Assembly: GCA_963969495.1 (NCBI GenBank)
Contig: OZ018324.1
Coordinates: 155,852,172 to 155,916,171 of the forward strand
Direction of reading: 5' to 3'
DNA length: 64,000 nucleotides
Origin: Ceratothoa steindachneri
Lineage: Eukaryota; Arthropoda; Malacostraca; Isopoda; Cymothoidae
The notes beneath the pieces were generated by a model. That model was not told where the DNA came from. It searched no databases and was given only the letters and a program-made list of their open reading frames with translations. Both the position numbers and the translations under genes were made by a program. This document shows, piece after piece, positions 10,006-21,335 of the stretch (positions within the stretch are counted from its first letter, which is position 1; every line of letters starts with the position of its first letter).

Positions 10006-10196
10006 GACCTTGCAGACCTTCCTCTCAATACCCTGTAAAGGGCGCAGCAATTTGTCTTCCTGGCCACCGTGCTCACAGGACTCAGCGCCCTGTCCAGCCC
10101 CAGCTTAGCCTCTTCTCCTTTTGACAGCCTGCTTCTTCACTTTCCCTACAATCTCTCCCACAACTTTCTCTGGCAGGTCTCTAATTTCACAGGGTA
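10006..10196 (+). mobile_element. LINE family alpha, single 5' UTR monomer
   Basis: Matches one of the 5' UTR monomers of alpha (compare 35950-36140 and, antisense, 50524-50937): the CTGTAAAGGGCGCAG start, a CAGCGCCCTGTCC block, the Pyr-rich CTCTCCCACAACTTTCTC block, and the CACAGGGTAGATG end. It lies between the split mariner and the antisense delta LINE fragment. Confidence 0.65.
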
Positions 10197-10905
10197 GATG
10201 TTTTATCCCCTTTCTTAAATATAGGTATCACATTGGCTTTCTTCCATGCCACTGGCACAATGCCACTCTCCAATGATTTTCTAAAGATGCATGCTAGGGG
10301 CTCACTTAACACATCCTTACATTCTTTCAAAATTCTAGGAAAGACCTCATCAGGACCGTGTGCTTTACTACTTTTGATTTTATCAATTTCCTTTGTCACT
10401 ATCTCCTTTGTGATCAAGATATCCTTTAATTTCTCTTCATAATTACCCCGAAAGATCATTGACACCTCAGGTATATTTAGAGTATCCTCCTGTGTAAATA
10501 CTGAGAGAAAAAAAGTCATTTAGCATTCCAGCCATTGAGTCCCTTTCACTCACTAATTCTCCACTGGAATCTATAAATGGGCCTATTTTATCTCTAACCT
10601 TAGTTTTGTATAATTGATAAAAACTTTTAGGATCTTCCTTTGCCCTATTTGCCACTTTAATTTCATAATTTTTCCTTGCTACTCTAACTAACTTTTTAAC
10701 ATCTCTTGCTAGTTCATTATATCTCTGCCTTAAGTGATCCTCTCCATTTTTTATTTTCCTATAAATGCCCTTTTTAATGCCAATATAATGCTTAATTTTA
10801 TCTGTCATCCATTTTGGGTCATTATTTTTAGTCCCAATCTCCTTATAAGGAATGTTAATCATCTGACCTGTTGAATCACCCTATGGTGTCCATGGTGGTA
10901 AAACA
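10197..10905 (-). pseudogene. LINE delta (CR1-like): endonuclease/RT linker and RT block 1
   Basis: Minus-strand frames 10862-10467 and 10519-10187 give a basic linker (KWMTDKIKHYIGIKKGIYRKIK, RYNELARDVKKLVRVARKNYE, DPKSFYQLYK), then MAGMLNDFF, then the RT start KIDKIKSSKAHGPDE and SGIVPVAWKKANVIPIFKKGDK. The last 240 bases are nearly identical to 35549-35790 in the larger delta copy. There is no RT palm, so it is truncated at the 3' side as well as the 5' side. A short (ATA)n run lies at its upstream edge. Confidence 0.75.
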
Positions 10906-10914
10906 CCTAATATA

Positions 10915-11790
10915 ATAATAATAATCCTCTTGATATGTTCCCACGCACTGTAGTCAAGGGGATTGAGGTTCGACCAGAAGTTCATGTTCAAACCCAATCA
11001 CTCTAGCATGGTCTTGGCTGTGTGGGCTGGGCCACTATCCTGCTAAAAGACATAGTCCACCTTCTTTGGGATCTTATTCACTCAGGGCAGGACTTTCATG
11101 GCCAAGATGATTTATTAACCAGCCACGAACCACACTTGCAGTATCTTCTCACCATTTAAAGCGACAATGCCAAGCATCATCACAGAGGCTGGATGCTTGG
11201 TTGTGGACTTGTAGCGTGTTGTAGAAACATCCTGGCTGAAGCTTACCATGCAGTTGTTCTGCTTCTTGATGACCATATCGACTCTGAAGGTTTTTCATTA
11301 AAAATAAGAATGAGAATTTGATTGCTATGACTTTTCAAGTTATTGATAAGGTGATGACAGCACTTGCAACATTGTTCTTGCATATAGTCATTGAGTAGAG
11401 GCCTTTCCATGCTCTTCAAGCTCTTGATGGCCTTGGCTACTGGCCACCAAGATGTTGTTCATGAACGCAGTCATTTTGTGCTTCAGAACACTTTCAAAGG
11501 CCTTTCCCACAGCCAAGTGGTTGACAACTAGTGGCCTGGCTGAATGAGGTCAATCTTTGCAGTCTTTCCCTATTCTTGGGCCTCTCTGCAACTCTATGAA
11601 CGGTCATCTAGCTGACATTGAGCCACTTGGTGATGTAGGGCTTATTGTGGCCTGCATGCAGGAGAGCAGAGATCTCAATTCTTTTCATTTCCATCTTGAC
11701 ACACCTGCACACATTGGAAAAGACATTTTAATGACACATGCTAGAAAAGTAGAACTTTAAGCCTTTTTGGTGTAACCTTTTCAATCAAAC
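10915..11790 (-). pseudogene. Tc1/mariner-like transposase, helix-turn-helix and catalytic piece
   Basis: Reading the minus strand from 11790 gives a helix-turn-helix (LLHAGHNKPYITKWLNVS, MTVHRVAERPKN), a linker, then VMMLGIVALNGEKI, QDSGPAHTAKTMLE (second catalytic Asp block) and NLNPLDYSAWEHIK (third acidic block, L-N-P-L-D-Y). These are the landmarks of an IS630/Tc1/mariner DDE transposase that cuts at TA sites. Several stops and shifts are present, and the C-terminal 40 residues have been displaced to 9872-10005 by insertion. The inverted terminal repeats were not found. Confidence 0.65.
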
Positions 11791-11834
11791 GCACAAACCT
11801 CTCTCTCCAAAAAAAAATGGGATGAGCTCTCGCC

Positions 11835-12165
11835 ACTCCAACAGGGTAGGATGACATCTTGCAGGGAAGTGTCCTCAGTGTCTTTCTTTTTCTGTGACCA
11901 TTAACAATATCACCTTTGTGCTGCCAGAAGATGTTCTTGCTATGCTTTCTGCAGACAATCTTTCAATCTCGTTTGGTGTGACCTAGATGCTCTACCCTAG
12001 AGTATCAACTCCAACAAGCATTGAACATCTCATTCTGCTGTAGGACACAGGTCCAGGTTTCCTTTGTCCAAAACTAAGTTGGTGCACTTCTGTCACCTTC
12101 CATGGCTTCATCCTGTTCCAGACTTGTTCCTATATGAAGTCTTGCAGGGACTTTCCAGATAAGTA
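11835..12165 (+). pseudogene. LINE family alpha, copy D: degenerate RT palm fragment
   Basis: Matches the alpha RT around the active site (compare 40670-40930): CAGGGAAGTGTCCTCAG, then the region equivalent to the YADD box, here ASADNLSIS-like with the motif destroyed, then CAACTCCAACAAGCATTGAAC. Identity looks lower than for other copies, so this is an older fragment. Confidence 0.6.
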
Positions 12166-12908
12166 CCCTAAAAAATAAATATACCTTGACTGTCCTTGTT
12201 GCAACTTCCAGTAAGTTGAAAACACTGCCCTTCTCATCCTATACTCCGCCCTTCTTGACCATTTTCAGAACTACTTTCAATATAATCTTATAGGAGACCT
12301 CTGCGAAAGACCACATACTGTGTCATTCTTCCTGAGTGTTGCCAGGTTTGATTGAAGAGAAGCTAGAAGGCAACAAAGTAACTAATAGGTAATATCAAGT
12401 ATATTTCCATGAGTGAGGGTATGACAAATTGATTAAAGTTTAAAAATATTAACTTGTCAGATAGAAAAAAACTATGATGGAGGCTGTTAAATTAGCACTG
12501 AATGATGGCATTTTCAGAGTGGTTAGAGAAAGCCATGTTAATAAATTCACTCAACTCATCACAGAAACTCGAGGACTGCCCAAGACAGGCAGATAATTGC
12601 AATTTTGTGAGTAGGCTTTTGAGGCAATGTTGTGAGAAAAGCTTAAAAAAATATTGCTAAATGTAGCTCTAGATATATGTGAATAAATAGCCATGATGAA
12701 TGCTAGTGGTAACCAAAAAGCAATTTGCAGTGTTGATAAACCATTTTTCTGTTAGGCAAAAGAAGTTCAAGTTTCTCAGATTTAATTTGGTTGTAAATGA
12801 AATTTATTTTGTCTAAAGTCAGTGGCCTTATTAAAATACTGAAGAGAGAAGGTGGGCAATAAAGGAGAGAGGAAGACTGATTTGATTTATTCATTTATTT
12901 GCCTTCAG

Positions 12909-13075
12909 AAACCCAGGTTTTCGCACCATAGAAGATGACCTCCTTGTGGCAATGCTTCGTGCTTCTTTAATAAAGGAGGAAGGAGTAACTTGCCCTCAGA
13001 TTTATAGATTTCAGCGAGCTGCACGAACTGACAAAGGTGTTTCAGCAGTCAGGCAGGTTGTATCATTAAAACTAC
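12909..13075 (+). CDS. PUS1: PUS1 coding exon 2 (catalytic Asp)
   Basis: Encodes residues 75-131 (both end codons split). It contains [18 protein letters not shown], the RNA-binding and dimer helix of TruA-type enzymes, then [13 protein letters not shown] with the invariant catalytic aspartate (Asp116), which attacks the target base. The usual Gly after the motif (A-x-G-Q-V-V) is Arg here (VRQVVSL), an unusual substitution that should be checked in a transcript. Acceptor CCTTCAG at 12902-12908; donor C|GTAAGT at 13075/13076. Confidence 0.95.
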
Positions 13076-14497
13076 GTAAGTATATCAAGCATTACTTAAA
13101 ATATTGTGAGAGCTATTGAAAAAAAATCCAATCTAAAATCATTGGCTGATATCTAACCCCTTTCCACAAAGTGCTCCTAAATGCCACTAAAACTAAACCC
13201 TGCTCCTAGAACCCTTATGCCATATCAAGTCACTGTCATGATTCATCCGTCGCAGAAGGCCTCAAGCACACACACCCTGACACTCAATCTCCTATATTCC
13301 TCTCACAATTTTATTTCCATCCATTCTTATATGAGCATACCGCATCAGAATGCTCAGTTGCAACCTTGTTTACACCCTTCTTACAGCATAAAATTCTCTC
13401 ATCCAGTCATTGCTCACTTTATCTACCTTAACAGCGATTGGGGATCTCATCCAAGAGCAGAGACAAGTGGTGTAACATATACATAACCTCTCTAATGTAA
13501 GGTCTTGGCTGGCAAGACAGCTGAACCTATTTGATGCAATTTAAAGTATTCTGTTCATTAATTCATTCCCCACAAACACACACCCCTTAAATGGAATATC
13601 TACAATGTTCGGATTGGGCACAGAACTAACTTTCCTACAAAAATAGTACACACCGAGCTAAGATGAAAATGAACACACTCCAAGCACTCACATGAAACAT
13701 AAGTAAAATCCAAGGAATATCACACAAGCAGTAATTCCATTCCTTACTGCCCTATGCTTCTACAGCCTTGGCACCCAATCTCTTATCCACTCACCTCAGC
13801 AGCACACTACAGAAAAGACAAAACAAAAAGCACTCAGCCTCAGCAAGGAATGCACCTGCGGTACTCCAATAAACCACTTACACTTTGTTAGAAAGATTTT
13901 GTGCATAAAGCACTATTTTGACCTATGTGTATCACCCTAATGAATACAGCATACGATTTCTGATGTTGAGATCTGTTAAATCCCAACAAGCATAGACAAA
14001 ACCAGCATATGGGAAGGACTGACTGGCTGCCAATTGCTGGATGCACTGAGCCTACACCCATTGGGATAGGTTGCTCTTACACAAGTCATCACCCAGATAA
14101 GCCAATCACAACACTATTATTTCCCTTTGTGTCTTCACAGTGCAACATATGCACATAACCATGACACAGAATGGGTGCCACAGAGGGTTCTACAATAGCT
14201 GGTTAGTGTAAACAAACTACATTGACATTCACCACCCTCTGCAACCAAAAGTACCCCCTGGTGTCTTTGTGCTCCACTTATTTTCACTTTTTTTACATTT
14301 TATGTGCTAGGGGATGGCTTCTGCACACTTGATGATTTGCTTGGTTTGTTTTTATAGTTTTTTTGTCTATTTTTATTTTGGTGCCTCTACCCTTTTCATT
14401 TGACACAAGATCCCCCACTTTGTGTGGGATTTGCCCTCTTTAATATTTTGCTTTGAATCTGAGGGGGGAGAAAATCTTTCTAATCTTTTTTTTATAG
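13076..14497 (+). other. PUS1 intron 2 (1.4 kb, GT-AG)
   Basis: Begins GTAAGT, ends TTTATAG. 13150-13450 is C/T/A-rich and resembles the stretch at 29100-29500 that borders an RTE-like fragment, so it may be a decayed antisense piece of the same repeat. The rest (13500-14470) holds no feature I can support. Confidence 0.85.
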
Positions 14498-14658
14498 CTG
14501 ACGATGCGGATATCCCTAGTGCCATTAATGAACATTTAGCAGAACAAATAAAAGTTATGAAGGCTGTTCGTGTGACCCAGAAATTTGATAGCAAAACCCA
14601 ATGTGACTGCAGGTCTTATTCATATTTGATACCAACCTTTGCTTTTGCTCCCCAAAAT
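14498..14658 (+). CDS. PUS1: PUS1 coding exon 3
   Basis: Encodes residues 131-184: DADIPSAINEHLAEQIKV, then AVRVTQKFDSKTQCDCRSYSYLIPTFAF. These correspond to the family's INxxLPxxIRV and ...F-x-x-x-x-x-C-x-x-R-x-Y-x-Y-L-x-P-T-x-x-F blocks around the active-site cleft. Phase 2 at the acceptor, phase 0 at the donor AAT|GTAAGT. Confidence 0.95.
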
Positions 14659-14740
14659 GTAAGTTGATATAAAATTAGTGATCTTTTCTTTTCTCCCCCC
14701 TTTTCTTTGTATCATTATGGTTATGTTTTGTATTTTCTAG
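14659..14740 (+). other. PUS1 intron 3 (82 bp, GT-AG)
   Basis: The shortest intron of the gene, begins GTAAGT and ends TTTTCTAG, free of repeats. Confidence 0.92.
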
Positions 14741-14847
14741 GAAATGAATGAAGATTACACAATGTCACCTGAAGTCTTAGAGGAGTTGCAAAATATATTG
14801 TTACAGTACAGAGGTGTGCATAATTTTCACAATTTTACTGCAAAAGT
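14741..14847 (+). CDS. PUS1: PUS1 coding exon 4
   Basis: Encodes residues 185-220: an acidic start, then SPEVLEELQNILLQYRGVHNFHNFTAK, matching the family block that ends G-T-H-x-F-H-N-F-T. Two bases of the Val codon precede donor GT|GTAAGT at 14847/14848; this choice is fixed by the need to join exon 5 in frame. Confidence 0.94.
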
Positions 14848-14849
14848 GT

Positions 14850-16370
14850 AAGTTGGAAGTATAGTCCAAACTCTTAGCATTGCCTGCTCAGAAAAGTGTT
14901 ATGATCCTGTTAAATCTTTCATTTGGATTTTAGATTAGAAATACCTATGATTCAAATTGCCTAAAACCCCTTCCCTCTTGGTATCTTGATCATGGGTGGA
15001 TTTACATATAGGCAATATGGGAAGCTACCCAGGTTGTCATGAATTGTGTGTGTGTGGGGAGGGGGGGGGGTGATCACCCATTACCCAGCGTAGCCATTTT
15101 AATAAAGGTATTTATTGCACATGTGTGTAGTTTTAAATGTTGAAGTCACGCTCAATAAACAAGTTAGTTTGTACATAATTGTTGGAATGTTTATTTATAA
15201 ATTTTTAGTTCTATATGTTGTAATGTGATTCTCATTCTGAAGGGAGGGGGAGGCGGTGCTGAATATATAGGTTAGGACCGCCATTGATCTTGATGTACCT
15301 ACTTAGAAATTAGAATTTCATTCTAATTTTATATACAGACCTAAACTTGCTGCATGAGCAAATAAATAATTTGGTAGGGGTTTTATCACTGATATGAACC
15401 GATTTAAGGTGCCTTTTATTTCTCATTGGGGACCTATGGTTTGATGGGGGATCCGAACCAAGGTTTCTAGAGTATGATCATGAAATTAGTTAGAACTACT
15501 TTATTCATTATTATCCTGGCTATCCCCTCAACCTTTTGTCAACCTGCACTTTGTAACAGGAGAAACTGTTCTCACCTGAACAGTGTTCAGTCTGCTAGAC
15601 ATGGTGCCTTGGTGGAGTGCATGCCATCCTGGGATTACCTAGCGCCAGAGTATGATAAATAATAGGTAATCACTAATCACCCACCCTACTCATTAGTTGA
15701 CCCACCTCTCTCTACTTCTCTTATTACATGCCTACCTACCTCCTTCCAAACTTGCTCTTCCCGCCAACGGAGGTTCTGGTTGCCAGGGCACTTTCATTCT
15801 CTTATGAGCCTTAGTCGAGTGGTAGTGTATACCGTAAGGTCCCTACCTCCTGCGAAGGCTGAAAGCCCACAGGCTAGAATAAGTATTAGGTATGGGGTGT
15901 GCTGGGCCAGTGGCTCAGCTCACCTTCCAATACACATATAAGGTGACTACTTCAGCACCATCCTTTAGGGTCAAAGCTCAAGGACAATTTCGCCTGAATA
16001 GTAGGCCAGGTTGTCAAGGCACATCTTAGCTCAAACCTCTCGGCTAAGTATGTGTAAATGATAACATTCTGGAATTTTCTGATCCTATTGAGACTTATTC
16101 TCTTAACCACCCAAGGTCATAGTATCTAGTATTGGGGAGGATGAAGTAAAACAACTTCAACCAGTGGAGGAGCCTTCCCTTTCACCATTTCCATACAACA
16201 AAGAGGCTTCGTCTTTGCCATGTTTGTAGCCACTTTCTGGCAGCTCCAGCTCTGAAAAGGAGGTAGCCCCCTCCTGTGCTTTCTCAGAGCCCCCTACAAA
16301 CTTCTTTGAGTGGAGATGGATTTGGGGAGGGGGGGGGGGGTATTCTTTAGAGCCTCTCATGAGTGACTCC
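14850..16370. other. unassigned intronic DNA
   Basis: No supported gene. It holds a G-rich run near 15050-15071 and a short frame at 15474-15662 with a hydrophobic N-terminus that I judge to be chance. The last 200 bases may be the start of the following LINE ORF1 fragment. Confidence 0.4.
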
Positions 16371-16770
16371 ATCTTGTACCAGGGTAAGGGCAGCCCCAAA
16401 ATCGACCCCTCCCAGTGTGGGTAGTTTGATAGGGCCAACCCCCTTAGAAGGGCAAGGGCTAACAGGGATCATCATGCCTTGCCCTGCCCTCTACTGTCCT
16501 ACAGGCATGCACTTGCATGGGGCTGGCATGCCTGCCCTTCTCGCTTCCCCAATGGAGGTCCATTTGCTGGCTAGAGACTTGACAGTGACTGAAGGTACCT
16601 TGAATGGGATCTATGATGCCCAAGGGAAGGGGGGGGGGCACAATGAGGCCCACCCTCAGCTGGACATAGTCCTGGAGGTGACCCATCCCCAGATTGCAGT
16701 GTGGTGGCAGGTTGTAGTACCCTGCACTTGCACCACTGCCACTCTAAAAGAGCTGCCTGGGTATTTGAGG
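16371..16770 (+). pseudogene. diverged alpha-related LINE ORF1 N-terminal fragment
   Basis: Shares the ATAGGGCCAACCCCCTTAG block with the antisense fragment at 33.4 kb. It also shares the GAGGCCC...GACATAGTCCTGGAGGTGACCCA stretch with the alpha ORF1 at 36.91 kb. It lacks the rest of the element. Divergence is clearly higher than between the other alpha copies, so it may be a sister subfamily. Confidence 0.45.
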
Positions 16771-16913
16771 GGAGGATAATGAGGGGGTAATCTAATAATT
16801 ACTTTATTTATGCCTACAAAAACAGTAAATAATGACTTCCCCCCCCCCAAAAAATGGCAAACGCCAAACGATCGCAAGATAGTATGTTCAAAACTCCAAA
16901 TATATATAGCCTT

Positions 16914-16918
<5 letters not shown>

Positions 16919-16976
<58 letters not shown>
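16919..16976. repeat. (AT)n microsatellite, 58 bp
   Basis: Uninterrupted AT dinucleotide run. Its left flank (16898-16918) is nearly repeated at 17051-17069, where only a short TATATATT is present. Confidence 0.95.
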
Positions 16977-16979
<3 letters not shown>

Positions 16980-17699
16980 CCAGCACAGAAATATAGGTCT
17001 CACAAAAAATAAATAAATAAATATGTATATGTACCTCAAACAAAAATACTAAATATATATAGGGCCTTACAATGTCTATATATTGGCTCCAATTGTGACA
17101 ATCTATTTGGTACCAGCAATGAGCAAGAAAAGGGAGAGGGAAGGGAGCTTGGCCCTCTTTCTTCTTGGAATTCCTTAAGGTTACGAGACTTGGCGAGTGT
17201 TCCGTGTTTCCCTACAATTTCTCCCACACCTTTCTCTGATTCGCCTCTAATTTCACAGGGTAGATGCCAACCAGCTTTCTCTCACCCAACCATCCCGGAT
17301 CGGGGCTGAAAGGAAAGAGGGCAATGTTCTCTCTCCTCTGAGCTCCAGTCTGGGTTGGTGTTTTTTTAACAACTTATTTCATCCCCTCCCACAACTTCCT
17401 CACATCCCCTTTCTTTCTCCTTTCACTATCTAGCCATTTTACACTGAGCCCAATGTGGAGCCGCCATGCTGATGGGCTGCCAGGCCACTAGGCAGGAGGA
17501 GTGGCCTCAAATGATGGCAGCTGGTTCTGCCAGCCCTGTATTCACCCCTCGCAGAGTGGGCTACTGCGTGGGGTGATTAGCGTTTGCTCTCTGTATCACT
17601 AATAGGGTCACCATGCTCAATGTTGAGAATATAAAAAAACAAATCTCTCTTCCCCCTTCACCAGCCATGGAGCCACCTTCGGGCAGCTCCACCGAGAAA

Positions 17700-19060
17700 A
17701 TGTATGTTGCCTCCCTATGCTTTTGCAGATGATCCTCCAAAACTTCAATCGGTAAGCGACCAAGCCAAGATCGCCACGTCCGGCCCCGCTGCTACCCCAG
17801 GCGTAGAGCCCCATACGAAGAAAAGAAATGCGCAGAGCGGAGCCTCGATTACTTCGGGGCCCCTCATTCAGAGGCTATCTGGCGTTATCGACCCCGCTGG
17901 CTTCAAACGTTTCCTTCTTATTCGCTCCACTGATGGCAACATGATCCACCAGAGGAGATTTCTAGCTAGTGTAATTGGTAAGAGCCGAAGGTATCCCGTT
18001 TCTCGGACGGGACCCTTTTGGCGAATGCGTCGAATCCCTCCGAGGCGGCCATGATTATTGCCCTTCGGACACTTAATGGTACACCTGTGAGTGTGACGCA
18101 GCACTTTATCATGAACTTCGTGAAAGGAGTAGTTTATGCGAGGGAACTCTTGGACTACTTCATAGATGAAATCACCTTAGAGCTGGCCGACCAGGGTGCT
18201 GTCAAGCTCGAATGTATGATGAGAAAACAGGGAGGGGCCTCGAGACCCACCCCTACACTCTTCGTCACGTTTGACTGTGACAAGCTCCCTGAGTCGATGC
18301 GTGCCGGTTGATATTGCTACCGCGTGAAGGCCACTGCGACGGAAGTACTATTACTGTGACCGCTTCAGCCATTCTAATCGCTCCTGTAGACGTGCAAAGT
18401 CGGAGTTACCCGAAGTCTGTGTAAGTTGCTCCAAGCCCGCACATAAGTCTAAATCGTGTGTGGCCAAGTGTGTCAATTGCGGAGAGCCGCACCTCACTTC
18501 TTCGAAACAATGTGGTGCGAATCTCCTTGAGAAGGAATTCCTGGCCGTTCAAACTCAAGATCGTCTCATTTCGCGAGGTTAAGGACTTGGTTCTGGCTCG
18601 CCCGGCTCTGCCTGGGACGTCGTATGCCTCAATGTTGAGAAAGGCACTCTCTGCTCCTGGCCCATCCAGGCCTCCCCTGGTAGAGCTTGTGGCACAAAGG
18701 GTTCACACCCATCCCCGGCTAAAACTAGGGCTACCCTCCATTGCCCGAGCGTGACGGCCGCGCGCCTCCACCGAGTTGTTAAACTCACAGGAGGCATCAC
18801 CCCTGAAGAGGGTCGTGAGGCCATCTTCCGGGTTTCCTAAAGCTGCCACCCGAAAAGAGAAGAGCACTAATGGAGCTTCGGCTCCTTCTCCCACACCCAG
18901 TGGTAGGCTGGTTGGCTCGGAGACGGTGGATCCTCGAAAAGAGAGCCACCCGCCTCCGAAGCTGCCTCGCTCGCCTATGGTTTCGATGCGGAGGGAGGAA
19001 AAGACTTGCGTAGCGAGCCCAACCTCCCCCGATAAGTCATCGAAAGGATAGAGCGCCCGG
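17700..19060 (+). pseudogene. LINE alpha copy E ORF1 (gag-like, CCHC knuckles)
   Basis: Frames 17704-18054 and 18018-18311 encode SITSGPLIQRLSGVIDPAGFKRFL and the RNA-binding middle part (MNFVKGVVYARELLDY, ITLELADQGAVK, PTPTLFVTFDCDKLPESM). Then shifted frames give YYYCDRFSHSNRSC, CVSCSKPAHKSKSC and CVNCGEPHLTSSKQC, three zinc knuckles. The first Cys of knuckle 1 is Tyr. ORF1 proteins of Jockey/I-type LINEs coat the element RNA. A frameshift near 18030 and a stop near 18310 break it. Confidence 0.75.
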
Positions 19061-19139
19061 AGAGTTCTGTCTCCGGAAAGCGAATGGCCATACCGTGAAG
19101 GTTTTCTCTTCGAAGCGGTCCCCCGCATCTCCTCCGAGC

Positions 19140-20130
19140 TAGGCCGAGGTCATATTCCTTCAATGGAATTGCCGCGAACTCCGGGCCAACTGGGAGGAGC
19201 TGCGGAGGCTCGTCTTCCCATGTTCGCCGTTTACAAGAGACCATGCTGGGCGCGTGCCTCCTGCCCACCCGCCAGGAGTATAAAAGTTTTGCGACCCGAC
19301 CACTACAGGATGGGGACCGGGCGGGAGGATGCGCAATTTACAACCGACATGATTGTCTCCGTTCTTCTCTTCGCTTTAGATACCACCTTTCAGGCAGTAG
19401 CTGTGCAGCTGCACCTGTATAGGAGGTATACTGTTATTTCCGCGTACATTCCACCGTCAGCCGACTTCGACGCGGGGGACTTCCTCCACGTCGTGGCACA
19501 GTTGCCGAGGCCCTTTCTCTTCCTCGGAGATCTGAACGGTAGACACCCCCTCCGGAGAGACTACTTGATTAATCCCCGTGGTTAGATCCTTGCCGAGCTG
19601 GAGATAGGTGTTGTAAATGTGGATGATTTTACGCATCACTACCCGAGAACCGCTTCATTTTCCTGCCTCGATCTATCTTTTTGCTCTCCGGATGCACAGC
19701 AGCCTGATTTTGGGTGGGAGGTGGTCGATGACCTCCTTGGTAACGATCACTTTGCGCCATTCATAAATTTTCTGGGCCGCTGCCGCCCAATAGCCCGCCC
19801 CGGTGGCGCTGGGCTGCATTTCAGGAAATGACTGATTTCTCTGTCCCAGTCGAAGAGTTTAGGTCGGTAGATGAGGCTGTTGAGTTCTTCTCCGGCAACC
19901 TCATCGCCATGGGCCTAACAACTATTCCTAAAACTTTTGGCCGTTTTGCACGCCGACCGCTCCCGTGGTGGTCAGCCGAGTTTGAGACGGCCCCCAAACA
20001 GAAGCGTTATGCCTACCTGCGCTATAAGCACCGCCCGGATGACTTCCCTGTCGGTGAATTTCGTCTGACTAAGGCTAGATTCCAGTATATTTCGAAGCAC
20101 GCCCGCCGCGCTTCTTGCGGGCATAATGTC
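19140..20130 (+). pseudogene. LINE alpha copy E ORF2: EEP endonuclease and RT leader
   Basis: The frame starting near 19150 reads FLQWNCRELRANWEELRRL in pieces. Then 19163-19585 gives TFQAVAVQLHLYRRYTVISAYIPPSADFDAGDF and PFLFLGDLNGRHP, where G-D-L-N-x-R-H is the catalytic motif of the endonuclease. 19619-19831 gives DLSFCSPDAQ and DDLLGNDHFAP, the S-D-H-x-P block. 19828-20139 is the basic linker to RT. Frame changes near 19160, 19590 and 19830 disrupt it. Confidence 0.75.
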
Positions 20131-21330
20131 TTCGCTTAGCGGGAAGACCCCTCTAGCAGATGTGTGGAAGCGAGTCAATAGGATTCGGGGCAAGTTCTCG
20201 CAGGCCCCCTTTCCCGTTCTCCAGAAGAATGGAACCACAATCTCGGACCCCGCGTCCCTGGCGGAATCTTTCGCGACCGCATTCTCTAGCCGGGATGCTA
20301 CTCCGCCAGCATTCAATGCGCGTCGTGATGTCGCAGGACGCCGCCGACTAGACTTTACCTCCAGATCCGGAGAACCCTTCAACGACAGGTTTACTCTGAG
20401 TGAGCTGCGTTCCGCTCTCGCTTCGTGCGCGGTGTCCGCGCACGAAGCGGGCGATGTCCCGTACGCCATGCTTAGTATTTTCCCTGAGCATCAATGGCAT
20501 CGCCTCGGTGCTTCCGGAAGATGTTCTCGCTACGTTCTACGTGGACGACTTTTGGATATCTTTTGGCGCGGCCCAGATGCCAACTCTGGAGCGTCGACTT
20601 CAACAGGCATTGAACCGCGTCTCTTGCTATGCAGAAGCGCACAGGCTTCAGTTTTCTTTGGCTAAGACTAAAGTGGTACACTTCTGCCGCCATCCACGGC
20701 TCCATCCTGACCCAGACTTATTTATCAATGGGGTGCGCCTGGAAATGGTGGACTCTCACCGTTTCCTTGGTCTTGTATTTGACCGACGCCCTACCTGGGA
20801 GGCTCATATTGGCAGCCTTAGGGTCTCTTGTACCCGCGCCATGGATTTTCTTCGGTCCGTGACGATCAGCGCTTGGGGGCGCTGATAGGGCTACTGCCTT
20901 ACTTTTTTATCGATACTTTGTTCGTTCGAAGCTCGACTACGGATGTGAGTTTTATGCATCCGCAGCCGAGCGTCTATTCTGGAAGGTGGACTATATCCAC
21001 CACACCGGCCTTCGCTGGGCGACCGGTGCCTTTCCCACTTGCCCCATTGAGAGCCTACTTGTCGATGCTGGAACGATGCCACTCGCTCTGCGCCGTTCAC
21101 AGTGCATTATTCGCCTGTACACGCGAGCCCGGCGCCTTCCTCAGTCACCAACAGCTCTCACTGCATCCGCAGCTGATTTCGACGGTACCTATGCCGCCGA
21201 GAGACGCCAGTCATACCCTAAGCCCTTTGGGTTTAGGGCTAGGAAACCTCTTCGAGAGCTATATATAGCTTTCCGGCCGGTGGCGCCCCTGGTTCTACCC
21301 ATGACGCAACCCTGGAGGGTATCACCTTTG
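20130..21330 (+). pseudogene. LINE alpha copy E ORF2: reverse transcriptase, N-half deleted
   Basis: 20126-20470 carries RT domain 0 (WKRVNRIRGKFSQAPFP, LSELRSALASCAVSAHEAGDVPYAML). Sequence then jumps to the palm: ATFYVDDFWISFGAAQ, with the YVDD active site intact, QFSLAKTKVVHF and HRFLGLVFDRRPTW. Compared with the copy at 40.1-40.7 kb, RT blocks 1-4 are missing. Downstream frames give the thumb (LDYGCEFYASA-like, THTGLRWATGAFPTCPIESL). Confidence 0.75.
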
Positions 21331-21335
21331 ACTAT

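Larger units (their letters stand above)
9528..12908 (+). other. PUS1 intron 1 (3.4 kb, GT-AG)
   Basis: Begins GTAATT and ends CCTTCAG. It contains a split Tc1/mariner transposase (9872-10005 and 10915-11790), LINE pieces inserted in it (10006-10905) and a degenerate alpha RT fragment (11835-12165). The remaining DNA (9540-9870, 12170-12900) shows nothing I can assign. Confidence 0.9.

Noticed and set aside
15474..15662. 62-codon frame with a hydrophobic, signal-peptide-like start (MIMKLVRTTLFIIILAI)
   Set aside because: It is isolated in a PUS1 intron, has no cysteine pattern or similarity I recognise, and a frame of this length is expected by chance in AT-rich DNA.
15805..15860. Possible tRNA-derived SINE head (AGTCGAGTGGTAGTGT resembles a pol III A box)
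   Set aside because: No B box (GGTTCGANNCC) follows at the right distance and no second copy exists in the window.
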